64,000 bases of DNA from Manihot esculenta (GCF_001659605.2 NC_035168.2:10758416-10822415), one strand, 5' to 3'. Numbered from the stretch's first letter, positions 12,397-24,437 are shown. Numbers and translations are program-made. The notes: generated from the letters alone by a model not told the origin.

Positions 12397-12660
12397 CTAA
12401 GTTACATCAAAATCCATCATTAGGAGAGGAATCAAATCTATAGAAAGATCTTTGCCATCTACTCTCACCAAACAACCAGGAAAAACTATAGCCACAATTA
12501 TAGCATCATTTAGAGGAGTAGCTACTAAGAATAGATATTCTAAAGCTATAAAACTCCTATTAAACATTGAAGCAAAAACAGGAGAAACAAATGAGTGTGT
12601 AACACCCAAATCTACTAACACTCATGCTTCTAAAGAAAAGAATTGAAGAATACCTGCTAC
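12397..12660 (-). pseudogene. Retroviral-type aspartic protease remnant
   Basis: The open stretch 12397-12621 reads VDLGVTHSF where the intact element has MDPGASHSF, so the catalytic Asp and following Gly remain but the intervening residue differs. It ends at a stop after a LLMMDFDV segment that corresponds to the conserved LDLTDFDV. It lies between gag and RT as expected for Ty3/gypsy. Confidence 0.65.
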
Positions 12661-12889
12661 CATCACATTTGATGTTTGTGCATCATGATGAGTAAGGCTA
12701 AAAACTTTGGCCTATCCCCTACTGGTCTGTGTTGAACTTTGTGCTTGTCCTCTACCACCCCTTCTGCCACTCATACTATGACCCCTATAGCCTCGACCTT
12801 GTTAACTACTAAATTGGATACCTGGTATGCTAAGAGTACTAAGAAACATTGGTCTGGGAGTATTACCAACTGAACCCAGTGATCTAGTC

Positions 12890-13980
12890 CGCTACTCATT
12901 AAAGATAGGACAATCTTTGGCAAAATGTCCCATTTTTTCACATCTGAAACAATTCCTTGTACTCATCAGACAAGATCCATGATGAGTCCTACCACATTAA
13001 GAGCAAGGTGCAAAGATGATCCTGCAGAGCCATAACTATTGCACCCTAAACCATGTCCACTACTGGAACTATAACTTGATATGTATGCTCCAAAGGTATG
13101 CCTAGTTTCTACCTTCTTATTGCCTCTATTCTTACCTTTGAAGTTACTCTGCCTAGTCCTTTCACTAGCCCCCATGTGGAATCCACTAAATTGTCCAGAA
13201 TCCTGATTAGTATGTCCATTGGTTCCAACTTTTCCTTGCCTTCCAGCATCCACTAATTGGTATTTTGCTTTAATTTGTCTAGCCCGATCAACAACAAGGT
13301 CAAATGGTTGATCTGCTAACATCACTAGGGTGGCATATCTCTAATCTAGGATTTTAAGAAATCCTTTGACCTTCATGGCCTCTGTGGCAATAGTTGTCAG
13401 GGCACATTGACTTAACTCAAGAAATTCAGTAGCATACTCATCTATAGTCCTACCACCCTGCTGTAAAGATTCAAAAGCCCACTGCTTCATATCTCTAGTG
13501 CTCAATAGAATGAATTTGTTAGTGAGCAGTTCTAAAAATTGGCCCCAAGCCAACCCCTCTATCCGTGGAATAACATAATCAAACATACACTATCCTGGTA
13601 ATGCTACCGTAACATGTCGTACACACTCTATTAGACGCTTATCAAATAATCGCATTTTTGTACCCGCCTGTTTGACCATATCCAAAAACCTATATGCATC
13701 ACCAGTGCCATTTTACCTCTCAGTCACCAATTTTTTAAATGCAATAATATGCTTATATGGCTCTTGTGGTGCAGAAGGGCGCTAAAACATTGCTAGGGTT
13801 TGTTGTAGTCCTTGTAGAGCGGCTACCATGGGGTCTGCAAGACCGTAAGCCATCTGTGGGAATGTCTGTTCCTCAAACTAGGCAGCTCTAGGTCATTTAC
13901 CCATCGTCTAAGGATCGAATCCTCATCTGGCACATACACCTTATTTTAAGTCTCTAGCTCATTAGTCATAGGATATCATT
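12890..13980 (-). pseudogene. gag remnant with CCHC zinc knuckle
   Basis: The longest open piece (13341-13586) contains a retrotransposon gag signature, with EFLELSQ close to the EFLELLPF-type motif of the intact element. A CCHC knuckle (CFRCEKMGHFAKDC) is readable at about 12910-12951 and keeps all four metal ligands. Gag would form the particle that packages the RNA. Frames change several times, so no full-length Gag can be made. The N-terminal end is placed at about 13980 only by analogy. Confidence 0.7.
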
Positions 13981-15037
13981 TACCTTGATGCATTTTTCCT
14001 AAAATACATCACATTAGTCCTAAAAGAAAGAATGAAAAAAAAATAATAACTAAAAATACAGAAACATAAGATATGAAGCCGTGTACATATCATCATACCT
14101 TATCATGTGTAAGTGGAAGATGAAAGAAATTAATCCACCCAGGATAGAGCCCGAAAAATAAAGCTCGTAATAAGGTTCAATACCTTATTTATAATAGCTC
14201 AGTTTAATTTATTTTATAAAGATTAAAATAAATGAAGTTAATATTTAATTTTTTTCTTCTCTCTCTTCTAACGCAATCTGAATTTCTTCATGGTAACAGA
14301 GAATAATCATCTTCTCATTGAGAGTTTTTTTTTTTTTTTGCTCTCTAAAAAGGTCTACCAAGAAATAAATATTTTTTTGAGAATAAGAGTTTATTCACAC
14401 AATTAATCTTCTATCGGGTTATCCTTTGTGTAGGAGTCGGGTATCTCCTGTTCGTGTGTCGAGCGATCTCCTATTTTCGTGTGGAACGAAAGGATAACAA
14501 TTGTAGAATATGTGGATATCCAGATATTTAGGTTCTCAAGTTATTTTTTTCTTATGGAAATACACTGCGATTTTAAGTAACTCTTATACTGTGAATCTAT
14601 ATGCATGATTTATTTAACTAGTAATGTATGACTATGTGATATTGTCGGTGTATTATTTATTTATTTTGATCCTCAAAATTTTAATAATTTTCCAACATTA
14701 TTAAATAAAAATAATTTTATTATATTTTTTAAAAATACAAATAATACAAATAATTTAAACATAAATAATTAAATAAAATAATTTTAATTAATTGTGCCAC
14801 AGTCTAATTAAAATCTAGTAAAATACGAGAAAATTTGTAAATTATATAATTTAAAAAATATGTAATTTATGTTATAAAATAAAGATAAAATAATAGTTTA
14901 GATTAAACTAATATATTAAGAGAAAATTGATACGATATAGAAAAAATAATTTTAGAAACGATGGTTCTAATTTGATAATTAATTGGAAGCCCTAATTTCA
15001 GTCAATTCAAAACAAATCTGAGCTGTTCATTGAATCA
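13981..15037. other. AT-rich intergenic DNA
   Basis: No gene is seen. The stretch should include the 5' LTR of the decayed element to its left, but I could not recognise one, nor an initiator-tRNA primer site. A short inverted repeat around TTATCCTTTGTG/ACGAAAGGATAA lies near 14420-14495. Confidence 0.5.
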
Positions 15038-15431
15038 ATGGATATAAAATTAATTAATAATGTGTTTCTATTGTGCCATTATTGTGAAACAACAATAGTG
15101 AAGGTTTTATGGGCAAGGATGAACCCTAAAAAAATATTTTTTTGTTGCAAGTGTTATGGGTGAGTTTAATACCGATACTTCAAAATTTGATTTGATTTTT
15201 CTTATTATAAATAATGTATTATTAATTTATTGTTACGAGATAAAAACAATTGTTGCATGTGGTTTTTCTGTTGGTATGATCCCCTATTCCAGATCATTTA
15301 TAGAATAAATTTTTGGATTATTATCAAGAATAAATGAGCAAGAAGATGAGAAGAAGGGATGCAATGGATTTAGAGTTTCAAAAAGAAAAATGACAATTAT
15401 TGTAACGGTTGCAACAACTATTGTAGTTTAG
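15038..15431 (+). pseudogene. GRF-type zinc-finger gene remnant
   Basis: From an ATG at 15038 the frame gives CHYC, then KKIFFCCKCYG ending at a GTGAGT donor-like site (exon end about 15159). A second piece from about 15251 reads MWFFCWYDP. This order (Cys-rich start, NP-K-FFCC, then FF-x-W-x-D) matches the plant GRF zinc finger. A third piece in another frame (15312-15431) reads FGLLSRINEQEDEKK and ends in a hydrophobic tail, as plant GRF proteins often do. No single splice pattern joins the pieces without a stop or frameshift, so I call it a pseudogene. GRF fingers bind single-stranded nucleic acid in other proteins; its role here is unknown. Confidence 0.55.
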
Positions 15432-16385
15432 TTGCTTTGTTAAAGTATATAAAATGGTTTAATATTATTTTGGGACAAATGCAATAGTTCGTGTTTTGTT
15501 TTGGTTAGTGATTATGAAGACTTGAAATTAGATTTTTGGCTTGTGATCATAAGATTGCAGTTTGCTTGATATGTATTGCAATTATCCTCCTATATGGTCT
15601 ATAATGAATGTTAACTTAATGATTATTAAAGTTTTTATGATTTTGGTATTGATTTGAGTATATAAATATTGAAATTTTTTGTGAATTTGTTGTTGCTTTG
15701 TGAATATGAAGTGATAAAACTTTCAAATTAAAAATATGACAATATATCAAATGACATAATTAGCTATTGATACCATTTAAATTGAAAAGAAAAAAGTCAT
15801 TACCATTTTAACATTGCCTATCTAAAAACTATCTAAAAATAGTAGTCATTGCAAAATCAAAATAACCACACAACTTATTCACTATGATTGATATCCAAAA
15901 TAATATAATTATTTAAAATATATAACATGATCAAATTGTTGCAACCATATAACATTATTAAATGTGCCCAAAATCTAAAATATATTATTTTTTCATGACT
16001 GTGAAATGTTGCTCTTAAGCCTAATTAACCTAGTTTTGTGGAAAACTTAAAAATTGTTGTTGCTATGTGCTTATTGCTCTTAGCTTTTCTTGTCATTACT
16101 ATACATTTCTAGTTTGTTGCAACTGTCCTGAAGTAATTGCTTTCTTTTCTTTCCACCTCAAAGTAGGAGGCTTGAATCAAAGAACACTAGTGACCTCAGA
16201 ACCTCAGATAATCTCTTCACTTGAAATTTATGTGATGGATACTTTACAAACTTGCTAAAAGATAATCCCAGCTATTACCAGTTAAAAAAGAAAAGTAAAA
16301 CATAAAAAATTAAATCACTTACCATTAAAAGCAATAAAAACAAAATTCAAATACCATACTTACATTTTAGAATTTTTCCTTTCTA
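15432..16385. other. Intergenic DNA, no gene recognised
   Basis: AT-rich, with short open frames on both strands but no domain or splice pattern I can support. It separates the GRF remnant (+) from the MULE-like remnant (-). Confidence 0.5.
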
Positions 16386-17191
16386 TTGTGGATGGGAGTT
16401 AATAAGTTAGCTAATGAAATTTTAATATTTCTCTTTCTCCCAACCTTAACATGTACCTCCCTAGAAGTAAATCCACCTCTCTTGCATTATAATTTATTGA
16501 CTTGTCTGTCAACAAACTCATTTTCCCTAATTGCTCCCATGTTGTTAGTAGAGATACCTCTGCCAAATGTTACTCTACTCAAAGTACCTTTATCTAAAGC
16601 ATCTCTATTTTGGTTGCTGTCTTTACCCATACTAGAGTGAGTATTCTGGGTTGGCTCACTATTGTAATTGATTGAGTCTGTTATCTTAGTTCACTATGTT
16701 ATATTAGTTGATTTTGTTATATTTGTTGATTCTGCTGCATTGGTTCTGTCTGTTGCATTGGATGAGAAAGCTGGGTTTGTACGGTTGATGTTTGGAATTC
16801 ATTTTGTCCTCTCAATATGTTAGGTGATTGAAATTTAAGATGTAGAAATATTCACTTTTTTAAATGTCTAAGTAACTTAGTGAAAGACACATATTATTAT
16901 TGACTTGATTGGAAGTCTGTTTTAGTGGATAATTCTGTTTGTTATGGTCTTTGCTCTTACGAAGTCTATAGGTCATATACAACCATTTACTTGAAAGTTT
17001 TATTGTCACTGCTCAATTTATCCCTGCCATAAGCTTCAGCAACTTCATTTGTTTGAGATCCTATTTCTTCATCTTCAACTACTGGATTTATATATTGCTC
17101 AACAGATTTTAAATAGTCCACCCCTATTAACCTAGTTATAGAAGACTTCAACGACACGAGGCTCATTTACTTCTTCTAAATAGTCCACCCC
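16386..17191 (-). pseudogene. MULE-like ORF remnant, downstream part
   Basis: On the minus strand the sequence directly continuing from 26887 reads GVDYLKSVEQYINPVVEDEE before a stop near 16960. Further down are Gln/Asn-rich and Arg/Lys-rich stretches (around 16640-16800 and 16390-16600) that look like the tail of a plant Mutator-like transposase ORF. The catalytic transposase core is absent, so any original element was internally deleted. The young chromovirus at 17192-26886 splits the ORF. Family assignment rests on weak motif similarity only. Confidence 0.4.
17111..17191. repeat. 67-bp tandem duplication at the insertion site
   Basis: The segment beginning AAATAGTCCACCCC at 17111 recurs at 17178. 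The second copy is split by the retroelement and resumes at 26887 with CCCCTATTAACCTAG. The duplication therefore existed before the insertion. Confidence 0.8.
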
Positions 17192-19369
17192 TGTAACGCC
17201 CCGGAAATCCGGACCGCTACCGGCGCTAGGATCCGGGTCGACTTAAGGCCGCCGGGACCCGTAGCAAGCCTGACATATAACCTGTAAACCTATATAATCC
17301 CATACATGATCAACAACATGCATAAAAATTAAAACTTTTCTTCATACATACTGTCATCAACTAACTCAACCTGTGCATACTCTGAACATGTACATAACAT
17401 AGTCCCTCTGTGGGATCTCATCAAGCCTTACAGGCAAAACAACCTGTGTTGAGTTAGTTTACATAAACATCATAACATAAGATCATGTATATACAAAAGG
17501 GATTAACAATACATTATGGTCAAGCACAACTCTATCCTCAATAACCTCATTACATAACATCCTGAATATTTTACATTTCATCATAATACAATTGTCATGT
17601 CCACACACTAACTATTACATACATATGACTTTTTCTCGTCTTGCCTTCTTTATCTATCCCGTACCTGCAAACCTGGGGGTTAGGGGAGAGGGGTGAGCTA
17701 GATGCCCAGTGAGTAGAACTGTAAAAAGAATCTTTAAAACATGCTATTATGGAATGCGTCACTGCACAAATAAATCACAACACGGATGGACTGATTCAAA
17801 AATCCCTCAACTCCATGCCCGGCCCTATTATGGGCACCACAGGACTTCGTATTGCCCGGCCCTATTATGGGCACCACAGGACTTCGTACTCGGAGTTATT
17901 GCCCGGCCCTATTATGGGCACCACAGGACTTCGTATTGCCCGGCCCTATTATGGGCACCACAGGACTTCGTATATAGAAGGCTAATGAATCATCCTAATG
18001 TCCATCCACTATCATCTATCACAACAATACAATGCGGCATAGTCGTGAATTCTAATGCAAACAACCTATAATATGATCATGATGCATGAAGCATGATAAA
18101 AGCATTTCATTTCTCAATTTAAAAAGGTTAAGCTTAGTTCCACTCACCTCTGGCTGACTCTGACAAACTCTGTAGCAGCTGGCTCACTGCTGGGGTCCTT
18201 GGTTCCTCGGGTCCGAACCTACACAGGTGGACTCCAATGAGGGACCAACATACATAAACATGACTCTAATACATTCCCCAAAAACCCCCTAAAACATCCT
18301 GAAAATATCACATAGAGATATGCATGAAGTGGCTGAACAGGGCACTTTCGGCGGCACCTTCGGCGGCCAAAAGTCCCAGACAGAGACGAAAGTCTCTTTT
18401 CGGGGGCAACTTCGGCAGCCGAATGCTGCCTCCACAAAGGGGGTTCGGCGGCCGAAACTCCCTTCGGCGGCCGAACCTGGTTTCTGCCAGAAGGGCAGAA
18501 ACTTGGTTCAACCGAACCTCTTGCCTCCCAAAACCCCCAATCATGCATAATCTCGTTGTACAACATGCATACCACACATACATTACACCTAGGGGTCTCA
18601 AACTATCATATACCCCAACTACAACACTTCAAACACACAAAAATCAACATACATTGCTCAAATCATCAAAATAACCCATAAACTCAACATATAACCTAAC
18701 ATGCATTTCTACCCTTAGATCTAGCATAAAACTTACTTAAAACACATGAGGAGCTTAAGATCGGCCCTTACCTCTTGAAGATCGAGAGGGAGACGACCTA
18801 AACTTGGAGATCCACGAAAGTGAGCTCCTGAGTTCCCAAAGCTCCAAAACTTAGTTTAAAAGCTCAAAACCTTCAATGCAAGCTTAAAACTCAAGAAAAA
18901 TGGTAGAGATTTGGAGGAAGAGCACAAGAGTTGCAAAGGAAAGGTCGGAAGCTTACTGTGGCCGAAAATGGGAGAAAGCTCGCCCATTTCGGCTAAGTGC
19001 CCCATTTATAGGTGGCTGGCCAGGCCACGTTCGGGGGCCGAATGTGCCTCCGCATCCATGCAATGTTCGGCGGCCGAACTTGACTTTCGGCGGCCGAACC
19101 TGTACTTCCCTAACTCATGCTTTCGGGGGCCTAACGTGCCTCCAAAACGCATGCATGTTCGGCGGCCGAACTTGACTTTCGGCGGCCGAACCTGGGTTTT
19201 CCTCCAATGCTATTTTCATGCAAAAACTCATTTAGTTTCATACTTTAAAACCATTAAAAACATGAAAACATTTTATGAAAGCATGGTTCTACCCTTCTAG
19301 AGGTCTCCGACATCCGAGATTCCACCGGACGGTAGGAATTCCGATACCGGAGTCTAGCCGGGTATTACA
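17192..19369 (-). repeat. 3' LTR of the full-length chromovirus
   Basis: Begins TGTAACGCCCCGG and ends CCGGGTATTACA in plus orientation. Being a minus-strand element, this left copy is the 3' LTR, next to the polypurine tract. Its TATA is TATAAAT at 19004-19010 (-). Palindrome clusters lie at about 18340-18480 and 19030-19190, one on each side of the TATA. Confidence 0.95.
17816..17973. repeat. 37-bp minisatellite in the 3' LTR
   Basis: Four near-identical 37-bp units containing GCCCGGCCCTATTATGGGC and ACCACAGGACTTCGTA occupy 17816-17852, 17853-17889, 17900-17936 and 17937-17973, with one 10-bp spacer. The open frames across it (17709-18071 and 17749-17985) come from the repeat and are not genes. 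Confidence 0.93.
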
Positions 19370-19382
19370 TTCTCCCCCCCTT
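19370..19382 (-). promoter_or_regulatory. Polypurine tract of the full-length chromovirus
   Basis: On the minus strand a run of A and G (AAGGGGGGGAGAA) directly abuts the 3' LTR. This is where plus-strand DNA synthesis is primed in LTR elements. Confidence 0.88.
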
Positions 19383-19384
19383 AA

Positions 19385-19406
19385 GAACATTCGTCCCCGA
19401 ATGTTC
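19385..19406 (-). other. Hairpin with GGGA loop next to the polypurine tract
   Basis: A perfect 9-bp stem (GAACATTCG/CGAATGTTC) with a four-base loop that reads GGGA in the element's RNA, a GNRA-type tetraloop. The same 22 bases occur at 63121-63142 beside the polypurine tract of element C. Structure is predicted from sequence only. Confidence 0.7.
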
Positions 19407-19478
19407 CTCGCTAGCACACATAGCATGGCAAAGAACATAACACACGTACAAGGCACATAAACACATAGGGATCTAACC

Positions 19479-22400
19479 TTAAAAGAGATGAGGGTACTGC
19501 TGGAGCATAGACTCCCGTGTCTCCCAAGTGCATTCTTCCAAGTTGTGGTGGTTCCACAGGACTTTCACCATCGGGATTTCCTTGTTTCTTAACTTTCTGA
19601 TCTGGGTGTCTATGATCCGCACTGGCTGTTCAACATAGGTGAGATCCTCTTGGACCTCCACATCAGGCTCACTAAGAACCTTGCTCGGATCTGACACAAA
19701 CTTCCTCAACATTGAAACATGGAAAACCGGGTGGATTCTTTCCATTGAAGCAGGTAAATCTAGCTTGTACGACACATTCCCAATCTTTTGCAAGATTTCA
19801 AAGGGTCCGATGTATCGTGGGGCTAGTTTACCTTTCTTCCCGAAGCGAACCACTCCCTTCATTGGAGACACCTTGAGCAATACCAGATCCCCCTCCTGAA
19901 ACTCTAACTGTCTTCTGCGGATGTCTGCATAGCTCTTCTGTCTGCTTGCAGTAGTCTTGATTCTTTCTCTGATTATGGGTACCACCCTGCTGGTGATCTC
20001 TACTAACTCAGGCCCTGCCAAGGCCTTTTCTCCAACTTCCTCCCAGCAAACAGGTGATCTGCACTTCCTTCCATACAAAGCTTCATATGGAGCCATCCCG
20101 ATGCTAGCATGATGGCTGTTGTTGTAGGCAAATTCCACCAAAGGTAGATGCTGCCTCCAAGAACCGCCAAAGTCCAGCACACACATTCTGAGCATATCCT
20201 CGATAGTCTGGATGGTCCTTTTTGACTGTCCATCAGTCTGGGGGTGGAAGGCAGTACTGAAATCCAACCTAGTACCCATGGCATTCTGCAGACTCCGCCA
20301 AAATCTGGAGGTGAACTGGGGCCCTCTATCTGACACTATCGAAACAGGAACCCCATGCAGCCTGATGATCTCATCGACATACACCTGCGCCAACTTGTCC
20401 ACAGAGTAGCCACTCCTGACAGGAATGAAGTGAGCAGATTTGGTGAGTCTGTCCACAATCACCCATATGGAGTCCACTCTGTTGGACGTCGCCGGTAACC
20501 CCACTACGAAGTCCATAGCTATATTCTCCCATTTCCACTCTGGAATAGGTAGCGGGTTAAGCATTCCAGCCGGCTTCTGATGTTCCAGCTTCACCCTCTG
20601 ACATACTTCGCAGGCGGACACAAACTGTGCCACTTCTTTCTTCATCGCTGGCCACCAATAAACTTTCTTCAAATCTTGATACATCTTGGTGGCTCCGGGG
20701 TGAATGCTGTATCTTGCATTATGAGCCTCTCTCATAATGTCTCCTTTTAGCCCAATGTCATCTGGTACACATAGTCTGCTCCCATAGCGGAGGATCCCCT
20801 TACTGTCGAATCTGTACTCGCTATCATTGCCTGACTGAACAGTCCTGACAATCTTCACTAACTCCGGGTCCTCATGTTGTTTCTGAGCCACCTGCTCCAG
20901 AAACACGGGTGCTACTCTCATCTGGGCCACAAAGGCACCTGTACCAGACAACTCCAACTGTAGACCTTCCTCAATAAGCTTGTAAAACTCCTTCACCACT
21001 GGTCTCCTCTTTGCCGCGATGTGGGATAGACTGCCTAGTGACTTCCGGCTTAGGGCGTCTGCCACGACATTCGCCTTACCCGGATGATACTGAATCTTGC
21101 AATCATAGTCACTCAGCAGCTCCACCCACCTCCTCTGCCTCAGATTCAGATCCCTCTGACTCAAGATGTACTGCAGGCTTTTATGATCGGTGAAGATCTC
21201 ACATTTCACCCCATAGAGGTAGTGCCTCCACATCTTGAGTGCAAAGATTACTGCTGCCATCTCAAGGTCATGTGTGGGGTAATTCAACTCATGCTTCTTC
21301 AGCTGCCTAGAAGCGTAAGCGATCACCCTCTCATTCTGCATCAGTACACAACCCAGTCCCACACGGGACGCATCACAAAAGACTGTAAAGTCCTCATCAC
21401 TAGATGGCAGAGCTAAAACTGGTGCTGAAGTCAACCTCTTCTTGAGCTCTTCGAAACTCTCCTCGCACTGGTCGGTCCACAGAAACTTCTGATTCTTCCT
21501 GGTTAGTCTGGTCAGAGGAGCTGCTATCTTTGAGAAGTCCTGAACGAACCTCCTGTAGTAACCTGCCAAACCCAAGAAACTCCTGATCTCTGTTACTGAA
21601 GTGGGTCTAGGCCAGTTAGCCACAGTTTCTGTCTTCTTGGGATCTACCTCAATACCATTCTCTGACACTACATGCCCCAAGAACGAAATGCTCCTCAGCC
21701 AGAACTCACATTTAGAGAACTTGGCATACAAGCCATGTTCCCTCAAAGTCTGCAAGACCAACCGCAGATGATGGGCATGCTCCTCTGCATTCCTGGAATA
21801 CACCAAGATATCATCTATGAAGACAATAACGAAGTGATCCAGGTACTGGCTAAACACTCTGTTCATGAGATCCATGAATGCTGCAGGGGCGTTAGTTAAC
21901 CCGAACGGCATCACAAGGAACTCAAAATGCCCATATCTGGTCCTGAAAGCCGTCTTTGGCACATCCTCATCCCTTATCCTTAGCTGATGGTACCCTGATC
22001 TTAGATCTATTTTGGAGAAACAACCCGCTCCGGCTAGCTGGTCGAATAGATCATCGATCCTAGGCAATGGGTACCTATTCTTGGTAGTGACTTTGTTCAA
22101 CTGCCTGTAGTCGATACAAAGTCTAAGGGATCCATCCTTCTTCCTCACAAACAAAACCGGAGCACCCCAAGGTGAGGTACTCTGTCGGATGAAACCCTTT
22201 TCTACCAGCTCTTGCAACTGCTCTTTCAACTCCTTTAACTCTGCTGGGGCCATCCTGTAGGGAGGGATAGAGATCGGTCTAGTGCCAGGCACCAACTCTA
22301 TCTCGAACTCTATCTCCCTAGCAGGTGGTAAACCTGGAAGCTCATCAGGAAAGACATCCTGAAACTCTCTGACAACTGGCACCGAGGCCGGCTCCCTGAC

Positions 22401-24437
22401 TTGACTGTCTAGCTCTCTCACATGAGCTAAGTACCCCTGACATCCCTTCCTAAGCAACCTACGAGCCTGAAGGGCTGATATCAGACCTCTAGGTGTGCCC
22501 CTCTTGTCTCCTCTGAAGACGACCTCTGACCCGTTCTGATCTCTGAACCTGACTACCTTGTCCCTGCAGTCCAAGGTAGCACCATGGGTAGATAGCCAAT
22601 CCATCCCTAGAATGACGTCAAAGTCTGTCAAATCTAGAACCACAAGGTCGGCGGAGAGGCATCTTCCCTCAATAAAAACTGGACTGTACTGGCAGACTGA
22701 CACTGCCACTGACGGGTCACACTTGGGTCCACTGACCCATAGGGGACACTCTAACCCAGAGACTATCAGACCTAACCTCTCAACGGCTCTCGGAGCAATA
22801 AATGAATGAGATGCACCCGGGTCCATTAATGCATACACATCAGAACACCCAATGACGAGATTACCTGACACCACGGTGTTGGATGTGTTAGCCTCCTGCT
22901 GAGTCATGGTGAAGATCCTGGCTGGAGCTGATGGACCTTCACCTCGGGAACCAGAAGAAGAGGCTACCCCTCTCCCTCTACCTCTGCCACTGCCCTGAGT
23001 TGTGGCTGGAACTGCTGGCTGTGCCACACTACCAGAAGCTGTCTGCTGGGGCTGGCCCATAAAAGGCGCTCTAGGACAATCCCGAGCTATGTGTCCCTCC
23101 TGTCCACATCTGAAACACACTCCCCTGTGCGGTCTTCCACATCTCTGGCATTCTGTACCATCTGAGCCTGAGCTCGAGCCACCGCCAAATCCCAGACCGG
23201 ATTTCAACTTGTTCCAAAACTTATTCTTCTTCGGCTTCTTGGTGGTGCTATCCCACCTCTTCTTACCTGAGCTCTGAGAAGAGAAACCTGGTCCTCCTCT
23301 GCTTGGGGTCTTAACCCCTGAAGACTGGGTCACTGACTGCTTCACTGACCCCTCAACTATAGCACTTGCCTCCATTCTTCGAGCCATATCCACCACAGTG
23401 TGGAAACTTTCTCTCTCAGCTGACTGAACCAACGAGGAGTACCTGGAATGCAGCTTCATAACATATTTCTTGGCTTTCTTCGTATCTGAATCTAGAGCTT
23501 GCCCTGAAAAAGGCAATAGCTCCAAGAATTTATCCGTGAACTCCTCTACACTCATGTGCTCTGACTGCCTCAGTTGCTCAAATTCAATCATTTTCAGTTC
23601 TCTAGAACTGTCTGGAAAAGCCCATCCAGCGAACTCATTCGCAAATTCTTCCCATGTCATACCGTCTAGTCTCGGGTCCACATAACACTTGAACCATTCC
23701 CGTGCCTTCTTGCACTTTAAAGTGAACCCTGCCATCTGAATGGCCCTGCTGTCACTTGCCCCTAGCTCATCAGTTATTGTCTTCACTACTCTCAGATACT
23801 CAAAGGGGTCATCCCCTGACTTGTATTTGGGAGCATCTAGCTTGAGGAAATCTGTCATCTTTACCTTGCTCCCATCGACTGAGCTAGGTCTAGGAGGTTG
23901 AGTAACTGGGGCTGCTGGTTCTGTAGGTGGTGGAGGTGGAGGTGCAGCATTCCCCGAGGTGGGGTTTGCCGGATTTGGATAGAAGGGTGAGGGTGGATAA
24001 GCTGGGTACTGTGTGTAGGGTGGATAGAAAGGTGGATAAGGCATGTAGGTAGGGTAGGGGTTAAAGCTGGAGTAATCCGATGTACCTCCCATCGGATACC
24101 TTGAACCCTGTGGAAAGGGTGGATAATGGGGTGGAAAACCATACCCCGAGGCCTGAACGCCTCCTTGTGACTCCCCTGTCCCTTCTTCCTGCATGCTCAC
24201 ATCCAGGTTCCCATCCCTCCTCTGATCCTCTTCCATAACCTCCCTCACATCTGAAGAACTTCCACCTCTATCTGTCCCCCTTCTGCTAGCATCAAAAGAC
24301 CTTCTAGGGTCCCTTGACACTCTATCTCTGTTGGCTCTACAAGACATTGCCCTAGGCAATGTAGGAGGACGGGCGCTCGTGCCCTCATCCTCAGGTGGCA
24401 CTCCAGTCAACCGCGCAGATCGACGAGTTCCTCTCAT
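19479..24437 (-). CDS. Gag-Pol polyprotein of the full-length chromovirus
   Basis: An uninterrupted 1652-codon frame. I start it at the ATG at 24437 ([10 protein letters not shown]), because that start is shared with elements A and B and lies 8 nt after an acceptor-like TTTTTCAG; the frame is open a little further upstream without a better ATG. In order: Pro/Tyr-rich region, gag domain (about 190-365), CCHC knuckle (441-454, [14 protein letters not shown]), protease (D539 in MDPGASHSF), reverse transcriptase (FIDD at 873-876), RNase H (D1022), His/Cys finger and integrase core (D1309, D1370), and a C-terminal chromodomain (about 1600-1652). The residue 36 positions after D1370, where DD35E integrases have Glu, is Lys1406 (codon 20220-20222). 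The chromodomain would direct insertion to modified histones. Confidence 0.95.
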   Translation of the reverse strand: MRGTRRSARLTGVPPEDEGTSARPPTLPRAMSCRANRDRVSRDPRRSFDASRRGTDRGGSSSDVREVMEEDQRRDGNLDVSMQEEGTGESQGGVQASGYGFPPHYPPFPQGSRYPMGGTSDYSSFNPYPTYMPYPPFYPPYTQYPAYPPSPFYPNPANPTSGNAAPPPPPPTEPAAPVTQPPRPSSVDGSKVKMTDFLKLDAPKYKSGDDPFEYLRVVKTITDELGASDSRAIQMAGFTLKCKKAREWFKCYVDPRLDGMTWEEFANEFAGWAFPDSSRELKMIEFEQLRQSEHMSVEEFTDKFLELLPFSGQALDSDTKKAKKYVMKLHSRYSSLVQSAERESFHTVVDMARRMEASAIVEGSVKQSVTQSSGVKTPSRGGPGFSSQSSGKKRWDSTTKKPKKNKFWNKLKSGLGFGGGSSSGSDGTECQRCGRPHRGVCFRCGQEGHIARDCPRAPFMGQPQQTASGSVAQPAVPATTQGSGRGRGRGVASSSGSRGEGPSAPARIFTMTQQEANTSNTVVSGNLVIGCSDVYALMDPGASHSFIAPRAVERLGLIVSGLECPLWVSGPKCDPSVAVSVCQYSPVFIEGRCLSADLVVLDLTDFDVILGMDWLSTHGATLDCRDKVVRFRDQNGSEVVFRGDKRGTPRGLISALQARRLLRKGCQGYLAHVRELDSQVREPASVPVVREFQDVFPDELPGLPPAREIEFEIELVPGTRPISIPPYRMAPAELKELKEQLQELVEKGFIRQSTSPWGAPVLFVRKKDGSLRLCIDYRQLNKVTTKNRYPLPRIDDLFDQLAGAGCFSKIDLRSGYHQLRIRDEDVPKTAFRTRYGHFEFLVMPFGLTNAPAAFMDLMNRVFSQYLDHFVIVFIDDILVYSRNAEEHAHHLRLVLQTLREHGLYAKFSKCEFWLRSISFLGHVVSENGIEVDPKKTETVANWPRPTSVTEIRSFLGLAGYYRRFVQDFSKIAAPLTRLTRKNQKFLWTDQCEESFEELKKRLTSAPVLALPSSDEDFTVFCDASRVGLGCVLMQNERVIAYASRQLKKHELNYPTHDLEMAAVIFALKMWRHYLYGVKCEIFTDHKSLQYILSQRDLNLRQRRWVELLSDYDCKIQYHPGKANVVADALSRKSLGSLSHIAAKRRPVVKEFYKLIEEGLQLELSGTGAFVAQMRVAPVFLEQVAQKQHEDPELVKIVRTVQSGNDSEYRFDSKGILRYGSRLCVPDDIGLKGDIMREAHNARYSIHPGATKMYQDLKKVYWWPAMKKEVAQFVSACEVCQRVKLEHQKPAGMLNPLPIPEWKWENIAMDFVVGLPATSNRVDSIWVIVDRLTKSAHFIPVRSGYSVDKLAQVYVDEIIRLHGVPVSIVSDRGPQFTSRFWRSLQNAMGTRLDFSTAFHPQTDGQSKRTIQTIEDMLRMCVLDFGGSWRQHLPLVEFAYNNSHHASIGMAPYEALYGRKCRSPVCWEEVGEKALAGPELVEITSRVVPIIRERIKTTASRQKSYADIRRRQLEFQEGDLVLLKVSPMKGVVRFGKKGKLAPRYIGPFEILQKIGNVSYKLDLPASMERIHPVFHVSMLRKFVSDPSKVLSEPDVEVQEDLTYVEQPVRIIDTQIRKLRNKEIPMVKVLWNHHNLEECTWETRESMLQQYPHLF

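Larger units (their letters stand above)
4918..13980 (-). mobile_element. Decayed Ty3/gypsy chromovirus-like element
   Basis: In minus-strand order it carries gag with a zinc knuckle (about 12890-13980), protease (about 12397-12660), reverse transcriptase (11815-12247 and 9220-9762), RNase H (8972-9219 and 6562-6882), integrase (about 5571-6400), and a C-terminal region reaching a decayed polypurine tract near 4918-4935. All frames are broken by stops and indels. The 6883-8971 insert splits RNase H and the 9763-11814 insert splits reverse transcriptase, each at a clean 5-bp duplication. Sequence similarity to the intact element at 17192-26886 is clear, but this is a separate and much older lineage. 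Confidence 0.85.

Noticed and set aside
17709..18071. Open frames of 120 and 78 codons with repeated peptide blocks
   Set aside because: They are translations of the 37-bp LTR minisatellite, repeated at 25226-25588 in the other LTR. No gene evidence.
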